DNA of 64,000 nt, taken from NCBI GenBank assembly GCA_033063855.1, contig CP093831.1, positions 868,001 to 932,000 of the forward strand, written 5' to 3'. Origin of the DNA: Smittia aterrima. Lineage: Eukaryota > Arthropoda > Insecta > Diptera > Chironomidae. Below are positions 58,301 through 64,000 of the stretch, piece after piece. How positions within the stretch are numbered: position 1 is the stretch's first letter; each line of letters starts with the position of its first letter. A model generated the notes under the pieces. That model was not told the origin of the DNA and made no database searches. It saw only the letters and a list, made by a program, of their open reading frames with translations. The position numbers and the translations under genes were made by a program.

Positions 58301-61300
58301 TCTAGGCTTGAGCTATTTAAGCAATCATTTCGATTGAAACAAAAATCGTTTGCCATTGAATCGGAGTCGGAAGGAATTTTGAGGAAAACAAATGAGTTTC
58401 TCTTGTAAACTTTGCGACCACACAAGAAATTCTTTCGTTATGTTTACATCAGAACGCCAACGGCGAAAGTCAAACTAAACTGTTTGCTCGTCATTGACTC
58501 GCGCTTAACATGGACAAGATGCTACTCGACTTGCTACTCCACATGTTTGTGATGAGAATGCGCTTGAGCTTAGCTCCTCTTACTCGCAGATGTTCACGAT
58601 AAGTTTTGATGATTCCACTCGAGTTTCGTTTCTAAGATCAACTCGGATGATCATGAAACTGAAGCTCATTTGCCTTCCTCGGTGACTGATGAAGATTTAT
58701 GATAAATCGCAATTGATGCAAATTCTCGAATTGCGATGTTTTCGTGAGAAATTTAAAAACATTTTGAACTTGAGTGCAATCAAAACTGCAAACGAGTGAC
58801 GGAAACATTGTCAAGTCTCACATGAAAAATGACTCGAAGCGAAACGATTTGCATAAACCGAGTTTCTCGAAATGTCATTCAGCATTAAACAGAAAGGAAG
58901 ACGATATAATGAGCTCGAAGTTCTTAGACAAAATAAATAAATGTCTCGTCTCACTCATCCTTTCATGTTTCGTTGAGATTCCTGCAATTTCTCAATCGCA
59001 GTCAAGTGATGAGTTGAAAAAGGGAAAAGCAAATTTATTGATTTGTTGGTTTTTCCAGTCATCGAGTGTCCAGTTGCAAGCAAACAAGTAAACAAAGTAG
59101 CAAAGAATCGCTTTTCACAGCAAACAGAGATAAACGAGTGATTCCGATTCATGGGAAATGATCAATTGTCGTCGAGATTAAATTTCCGATTTTCCACTCG
59201 TTTTAGTTTTGTTTTTTGCTGAGTCTGCTTCATTTTATTTACCTAAGCAGACGCTTTTCACACTGCACAGCGTCTCTCGACTCTTTGAATGCGAATTCGC
59301 AAGTCTGTTATCCAAAATCATTTTGACGGTACTTCGTTGTAGTTGGCGAAAAGCAATTTTGTATTTATTTCACTCTCCTCGACTTAAATTGAATTTCCTC
59401 GTTTCGTTATTTGTTCTTCTGCTTCCAAAAAATTTATGCACGGCATGGCATTAAACGAGTTGCCCGCAGCAAAATTAATTTTCGACTTTATCTCTTATCG
59501 TCTGGCAGAAACTTAATCAGCTCAAACTGTGCACTTCATCATTTATCATTTGATTACTGTTATCAATATTTCGACTCGAACACAGCAATTTACATTCTGA
59601 CACAACTCTCGTGACGACACCGGAGAAAAGGAAACATTCAATTGTATCCACTCGATAAAAACAAAAATTCGATATTTTCGTCTGCGAGATTGGTGAGAAG
59701 ATTTCCAAATCAAATTGCATGAAAGCAAAACTATTCACTCGTCGAATGTCACAACCGAACGCGAGCGATGCCTAAAGCAGACTGAGAGAAGATTTTGTTT
59801 TATGTTTATTCGAAGTGAGATTGTTGCGAGAGAAAAATGAGTTTTTATGTTGCCATTGAGACGAGAGATTCGAAAATGCTTCATCTCCGTAGCTCGCCAC
59901 ACGGGAAAACCTTTGACTAGGTTTCTGGGTTTTGGTGATATTTTCGCGGCTTATCAAGACTGATTAATTGTAATCGTTAGGCTGATGGCAAAATAGACTG
60001 GTTGGAAGCTGATCTGCTTGATTAGCAAAGCCCGAACGACGAGATAATTTAAATATTTTGTTAGTGAGCTCTGCTCGTTGAATTAATTTGAAAGAGCTGA
60101 AAAATTGCTCTCAGAGAAGTGCCACGGGAATTTATTTGAAGAAATTATTTGATAGACATCAAACGAAATATTTTTATGATGAACATTAATCAAGTCTCTG
60201 CATGTTTTCAAACAGTCGAGCGCAACAAAGTGTACACAGAGTACGTAAAGTTTAAGATCTGCCAAAGAAAAATTAGTCTCGAAACTTAAATTAAGAAAAC
60301 AATCTCAAACATTCGTGAAAGTTTCCATGTTGACTTCGTTGAAGATTCCGTTCAGTCCTTTTGTGTTTTGGGCCATAATGAGAATCAACTGCAGCTCCTT
60401 CTGATGTTGAATGGACATTTCGTACCACTCTAGCTCGTAGATCGCTTCTGCGAGCTCATCGATCCGATCAGTGACTTGATTTCCCATCCAGCAATAAATG
60501 AAAAGCTGAAGAAGAACGACAGGCGATGCAAGATAGACGAGAGTAGAGACTGAAGGCTCAACTGTCAAAGCGACAAGAAAAAAACAAAGAGTGAATGCCA
60601 AGGAGCAGAAGTCAACCAAAAATTTGAATTTCAAGAAATCTGTAATATTTTGATGCCACTCGAGTACTTTGTAGCTTCTCTCGACAATTTGCTTAATCTC
60701 TTTTGTCATTTTCTTGTCAAATAATTTCTCGCGACGAATTTTGGCAACTTCCGTCTCTTTCCTTTGAGAATTTTCATTTTTCTTGCTCATGTCAGTTTCC
60801 AAATTTTTTATCATACGAGTCAAGACCTCGAATCCAAAGCACGAGTGATTCATCAGCGTGAAAACCATGGGAATGTAAGCAAAGTAGAAGCTTCCGCCAA
60901 ACCAAGCAAACGAGCACTGGAAAATATAATTGAGAAACCAATTAATTGAAATTTCCTCGAAAGGCAAGAAACCAATGAAGAAGTTGAGTGGCAATCGTCT
61001 TTCGTTGAACTTGAGAAAAGGAGCACTGAGCGTAACAAAAGATAAGCCCGCTGATCCACTGACGAATGCAATTGTTGAGCCCCAAAATTCCTTTTTCGTG
61101 TAACTCAATGAAAGTTTCCATTCCATCGAATGCATGCAAGAAGATTTTCTAAAGAAGATTGACTGGAATTCTATAAAAGTAGTTTTAAGTCACTCACCTG
61201 TCGCTGATGATTCTCTCGAAAAGACTTTTTATCTTCAAGCTGAAGAACAACGCGAATATTTTGAAAATCAAGTTCCGAGCAGCTGTGACTGATTAAAACT

Positions 61301-62828
61301 TTTAATATTTCACATGAATTGAGATGATACATAAAGCTCACGGAAAACTGCTGCGTTTTCTGATAACTCCGCGAATGATGGCGCCTTATTGTCGCTGAAA
61401 TCATCGGTCACAAAAGTGAAAATCACGTACATCACGGCCACATGCACAACAATAAAATAAATCGCACTGGAATACGCAAAATCAATTTTTTATGAGTCGC
61501 GACGAACTAACTTTTTAAATGATTTCATTTACTTCTTGGACTTCTTGTAACTTCCGTCGATTAACTCGTACGGATGAAGAATCCTCAAAGCAAACGAGAA
61601 AACTCGCGAAAGTCGATCGAAGTAAACGTTTTCTTGCATCCTGACGAGTCGACTTATCGTTATGAACTAAAGTCAGTAGGAAATACAACCAAAGAATAAT
61701 GGAAATTGAAATCTCACGATAGTTTAAAATTCAAATTCAATATATTGACAAATTTAGCATTGGTGGTTGACCTAGATTTCAATTACGCAGAGTTCGAAAC
61801 ATATTATTCATTTTCATAGTTGACCAGCTGGGAAATTTTAATGCAGTTTATTGATTAAATATTTTATTTCAGAGGCACGCGAACACGGCGTTGGTTTTTA
61901 CGAGTTTTCAACGGATCACGAGGAGCGAGCGAAGCAACAAGAAGCTCTTAGTAAAATTCGAGATGCAACATTAGAAGCGCAACAGAGTCGAGCGGATCTA
62001 AAGAAGTCTCGTGACGATATTATAGCCAACAGAGTAAAGCTTGCCAAAGCGAGAGTGCGTGCCAGACTTGGCCTTCCGCCAGAAGAAGATAAACCGGAAG
62101 CAACTGGTAAGCTAGCTACTGCACATTCTTAAACTGCTTTCTAAATAAACTTTATCGCTCAGATGAAAATCTTTATGATGTGACTGATAAGAAGAAGGAG
62201 AAGGAGGAAAAGGCTGCCAAGAAAAAAGCGGAGCTCGAAAAGAAACGAGAACGTGAACGTCAGAAACACGTTCGTCCGTGGGATAAGAATAAACTATCAT
62301 CGAGACGTGACTCAAGTTCTGGCAGCAGCAGCGAAGATGAAGTCGATTGGAAACCTCAAAAAGAATATCGTCCAATGTCGCAAGGTAAGTCTCATCTTAT
62401 CAAGTTTCCGTACATCTATAAAGTTTTCAATTTATTTCACAGACGAGTGGAACGAGAAGCAACGAGAAGAACGAAAGCAAGAATTCGCTCCAATGCAAAC
62501 AGCCTTTGTTCGATCCGAGGAAGTTTACAACCCAAACAACTTTGTTGAGGAAGAGAAACAAGAAAATTCATTATTCTTCAGTACAACAAAGAAATTCAAA
62601 CGAAGAAATCAATCACCAGAAGCAAGTCAACCCAGAGGCGCTGCAATCCCACCTCCAGCAACGATGGAATATTTCGGTCCTTCATCCTCAAAACAAACGA
62701 AAACTCGTGCTCAACCTGCCGAACTCGAAGCTTCAATCACAGCTGGATTAAAATATCTACGTGAGCAAGTCGACAAAGGCAACAAACATAAATGGTCAGC
62801 GGCAAACGAGTACACAGATAACAGTTGA
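52320..62828 (+). CDS. CCDC174 homologue
   Basis: Exons 52320-52690, 52751-53052, 61873-62106, 62163-62384 and 62443-62828 give 504 residues; human CCDC174 is 467. The N-terminal pattern is IDVEKSSLLSLKAELLRKQEEVLK, then a K-rich coil, TDCFGRSRNIAKKDL (compare DSLGRSR..RKDL), and the diagnostic HYRDILFD/EAREHGVGFYEFS junction, which matches [20 protein letters not shown] across the large intron. The C-terminal half is charged coiled coil (KKKEKEEKAAKKKAELEKKRERER). CCDC174 is a nuclear protein linked to the exon-junction complex and to neuronal development in humans. Intron 2 is 8820 bp, by far the largest here, and contains other genes on the minus strand. A polyadenylation candidate (aataaa) is near 62868. 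Confidence 0.88.
53053..53433 (+). other. Left end of CCDC174 intron 2
   Basis: AT-rich sequence between the CCDC174 donor and the end of the nested Ly6-type gene; it probably includes that gene's 3' UTR. No ORF is supported. Confidence 0.5.
53434..54303 (-). CDS. Ly6/three-finger GPI-anchored protein (quiver-type), first exon not found
   Basis: Exons 54303-54082 and 53855-53434 join in phase. The first begins within a signal peptide (LVFLSLISTANA) followed by IKCYVCG, the classic start of a Ly6/uPAR domain. Ten cysteines follow in the family order, ending YCYCHRPLCN, so the three-finger fold looks complete. An unusual acidic, Ser-rich segment of about 60 residues (EDEEDKEEDVDSDDE...) separates it from a C-terminal hydrophobic stretch (NLLVIALLVCSFI) typical of GPI attachment. 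Insect relatives act in septate junctions, sleep and excitability. The exon with the start Met must lie upstream (above 54303) and must end in phase 1; I could not identify it. Nested antisense in CCDC174 intron 2. Confidence 0.75.
54304..56149. other. CCDC174 intron 2 between Ly6-type gene and orphan exon
   Basis: AT-rich with several 60-180-codon open frames on the minus strand (54240-54800, 54818-55069, 55364-55576), none with a domain or signal sequence. The missing first exon of the Ly6-type gene may be here. Confidence 0.35.
56150..56304 (-). CDS. Orphan exon or small ORF with one transmembrane helix
   Basis: After a good acceptor (cgatttattttgcAG at 56305) an open frame reads VSLTASMEF..., contains one strong hydrophobic helix (CIAQIVLFVIAFIVMAQ) and ends in a hydrophilic tail SRSVEQHSSLHE before TGA at 56150. 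From its internal ATG (56284) it would be a 44-residue membrane microprotein; with the acceptor used it would be the last exon of a multi-exon membrane protein needing a phase-1 donor upstream. I do not recognise a family. Regular codon use and the positive-inside arrangement make chance less likely. Confidence 0.35.
56305..60207. other. CCDC174 intron 2 between orphan exon and odorant receptor
   Basis: About 3.9 kb. It has many scattered open frames of 60-105 codons on both strands, but none shows a domain, a signal peptide or plausible splicing. Composition is slightly less AT-rich than other spacers, with many tcgaa/ttcga-type words. I see no supported gene. Confidence 0.4.
60208..61639 (-). 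CDS. Odorant receptor (7tm_6 family), complete
   Basis: Exons 61639-61533 (MQENVYFDRLSRVF), 61466-61342, 61288-61198, 61148-60311 and 60258-60208 give 403 residues, the normal length. Seven hydrophobic segments can be followed. The family-specific C-terminus is clear: ILIMAQNTKGLNGIFNEVNMETFTN, then the last short exon ILNFTYSVYTLLRSTV, matching the insect OR tail in which helix 7 ends in S-Y-(T)-LL. A GTTTGA donor after exon 4 must be used; read straight through, the frame stops two codons later and loses helix 7. Insect ORs form ligand-gated cation channels with Orco in antennal neurons. The gene is nested antisense in CCDC174 intron 2; its start lies 233 bp from CCDC174 exon 3. Confidence 0.85.
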
Positions 62829-62924
62829 CTGAGTTTTCAAATTAAGTTGTGATATTTTCGTTTTGAAATAAAAGTTTTATGATTCGGAAGAACACAATTC
62901 GCGACTATTCGCTGATAAAACTAG

Positions 62925-63128
62925 ATGAGCGAGAAAAAGCTTAAACATCCCGTTGAGTTGTCATCAAATTCTTTTTTCGGAAATCTTTTCGATTTGTTTG
63001 AAGTTAAAAATATAATCGACCCCAACAAACATTATCACAATCACCTTATGACGACGTTAGATTATAATCTCGTTACCAATCTTATCAGTAAATCGATCCA
63101 TGATTTGAGCATTCTGCAGAAAGTATAA
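62925..63128 (+). CDS. Possible 67-residue small ORF
   Basis: ATG at 62925 to TAA at 63128, between CCDC174 and the lipase. The product starts MSEKKLKHPVELSS and has alternating hydrophobic and charged residues (NLFDLFEVKNIID, LVTNLISKSIHDLSIL) compatible with amphipathic helices, with no signal peptide or known motif. The GATC-type context of the start is weak. It could be a short gene or part of the lipase promoter region. Confidence 0.25.
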   Translation: MSEKKLKHPVELSSNSFFGNLFDLFEVKNIIDPNKHYHNHLMTTLDYNLVTNLISKSIHDLSILQKV

Positions 63129-63182
63129 AGAGCGCATGTGTAAATTTTTCTTCAGTAACGTTGGATTCAAAGAGTATCAAGC

Positions 63183-64000
63183 ATGAAAAATTGGCTTCAA
63201 GTGTTGCTTTTCGTTGGCGCTGCTGCTATTATTGCAGGCAACGACATTTTGGAAGACGCAAGTCTCGACACGGTAATTATCGTCTTCCCACTTTGTGTTT
63301 CAAGATTTAATTTGAGTTTAATGAACTGTGCAGGTTCAATTGTTACGTAAATATGGATACCAAGCTGAGTATCACACAGTTACGACGGTTGACGGTTACA
63401 TTCTTGGTGTTCATAGATGCACTGGCGGACCAAGATCCCCACCAAGAGCAGGAAAGCCTGTCGCTTTCTTGATGCATGGACAGTTGAGTTCCTCAGCCGA
63501 TTGGGTTCTCATGGGACCTCAAACTTCTTTAACTTATATGCTTGCTGATCTCGGTTACGATGTCTGGATGGGAAATTCGAGAGGAAATCGATACTCGAAC
63601 ACCCACGCTCGCTTAAATAACTCAACTATGGCGTATTGGGATTTCTCCTGGCATGAAATTGGAATTCGCGACTTGCCAGCGATGATAGATTATGCTTTGG
63701 CAAGAACTGGGCAAAGAAAACTTCATTACATCGGACACTCGATGGGAACGACTGTTTATCTGGTAAGAAGAAAAAAAGTTTTTTCTTTATCAGGAAATTC
63801 ACTTAAGTTTCCCTTAGGTTTTGATGAGTGAAATTCCCAGCTACGGAGATAAGATTATCAGCAGTCAATTACTCGCTCCCTCTGCTTTCATGCACAACAC
63901 TCGATCTCCATACGTTATTTGGCTTTCAACATTCTTGTGGACCATGGACATGGCAATGCAGTGGATGGGAACTTATTACTTTGCCCCGACAAATGAAATG
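63183..64000 (+). CDS. Secreted acid lipase (Lip3/magro type), truncated by window end
   Basis: Exons 63183-63272, 63334-63762 and 63818 to beyond 64000. A signal peptide (MKNWLQVLLFVGAAAIIAG) is followed by the AB-hydrolase lipase N-terminal region: KYGYQAEYHTVTTVDGYILGVHR, FLMHGQLSSSADWV (oxyanion region), GYDVWMGNSRGNRYS and FSWHEIG. The nucleophile elbow GHSMG is at about residues 165-169. This is the family of gastric/lysosomal acid lipases, which hydrolyse triglycerides or cholesteryl esters; in flies they are gut enzymes. The catalytic Asp and His and the C-terminus lie outside the window. The internal GTTTTG after cccttAG at 63817 continues the frame. Confidence 0.88.

Overview
This is a eukaryotic, gene-dense window with about 22 recognisable or supportable loci. 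Clathrin heavy chain, RpLP2, Son of sevenless, Arpc1, snf, elgi and an insect 7TM odorant receptor point to an insect. The AT-rich spacers, very short introns (many of 53-70 nt) and short gene spacing suggest a small-genome, non-Drosophila dipteran; a midge-like nematoceran would fit, but that is inference. I saw no transposon ORFs, CRISPR array, rRNA or convincing tRNA.

Layout. Positions 0.65-10.5 kb (minus) hold a 13-exon serine-rich coiled-coil gene of the CCSER/FAM190 type with an internal alternative first exon. KIF1-binding protein is at 12.2-14.0 kb (plus). An F-box-like gene and its truncated tandem copy lie at 14.2-16.4 kb (plus). Clathrin heavy chain fills 17.8-25.1 kb (minus). Mitochondrial RBFA (plus, 25.5 kb) converges with RpLP2 (minus, 26.9-27.5 kb). 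A chimaerin-type RhoGAP (plus, 27.7-31.1 kb) carries the nucleotide-sugar transporter Efr/SLC35B4 inside its first intron. On the minus strand follow a UQCC4-like mitochondrial protein, a tandem MIF4G protein and a ten-exon double-CLIP serine protease with tiny exons (31.6-36.1 kb). A divergent GT11 fucosyltransferase-like gene is at 36.9-38.2 kb (plus), elgi/Nrdp1 at 38.8-39.9 kb (minus) and an SLC26 transporter at 41.5-43.6 kb (plus). snf (minus) and Sos (plus) start 187 bp apart, head to head, and Arpc1 (minus) follows at 50.7-51.8 kb. CCDC174 (plus, 52.3-62.8 kb) has an 8.8-kb intron containing a Ly6-type gene, an orphan membrane exon and a complete odorant receptor, all on the opposite strand. 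The window ends inside a secreted acid-lipase gene.

Most loci are housekeeping genes that do not form a single pathway: vesicle coat, actin nucleation, Ras and Rac signalling, splicing, ribosomes and mitochondrial assembly. The most unusual items are the protease gene built from 6-, 13-, 22-, 29- and 40-nt exons, the tandem MIF4G protein, the GT11 homologue whose donor-binding motif has decayed, the nested gene arrangements and the RpLP2 start codon split by an intron. All exon joins below were worked out by hand from GT/AG sites and reading-frame continuity. They are models and have not been tested against transcripts.
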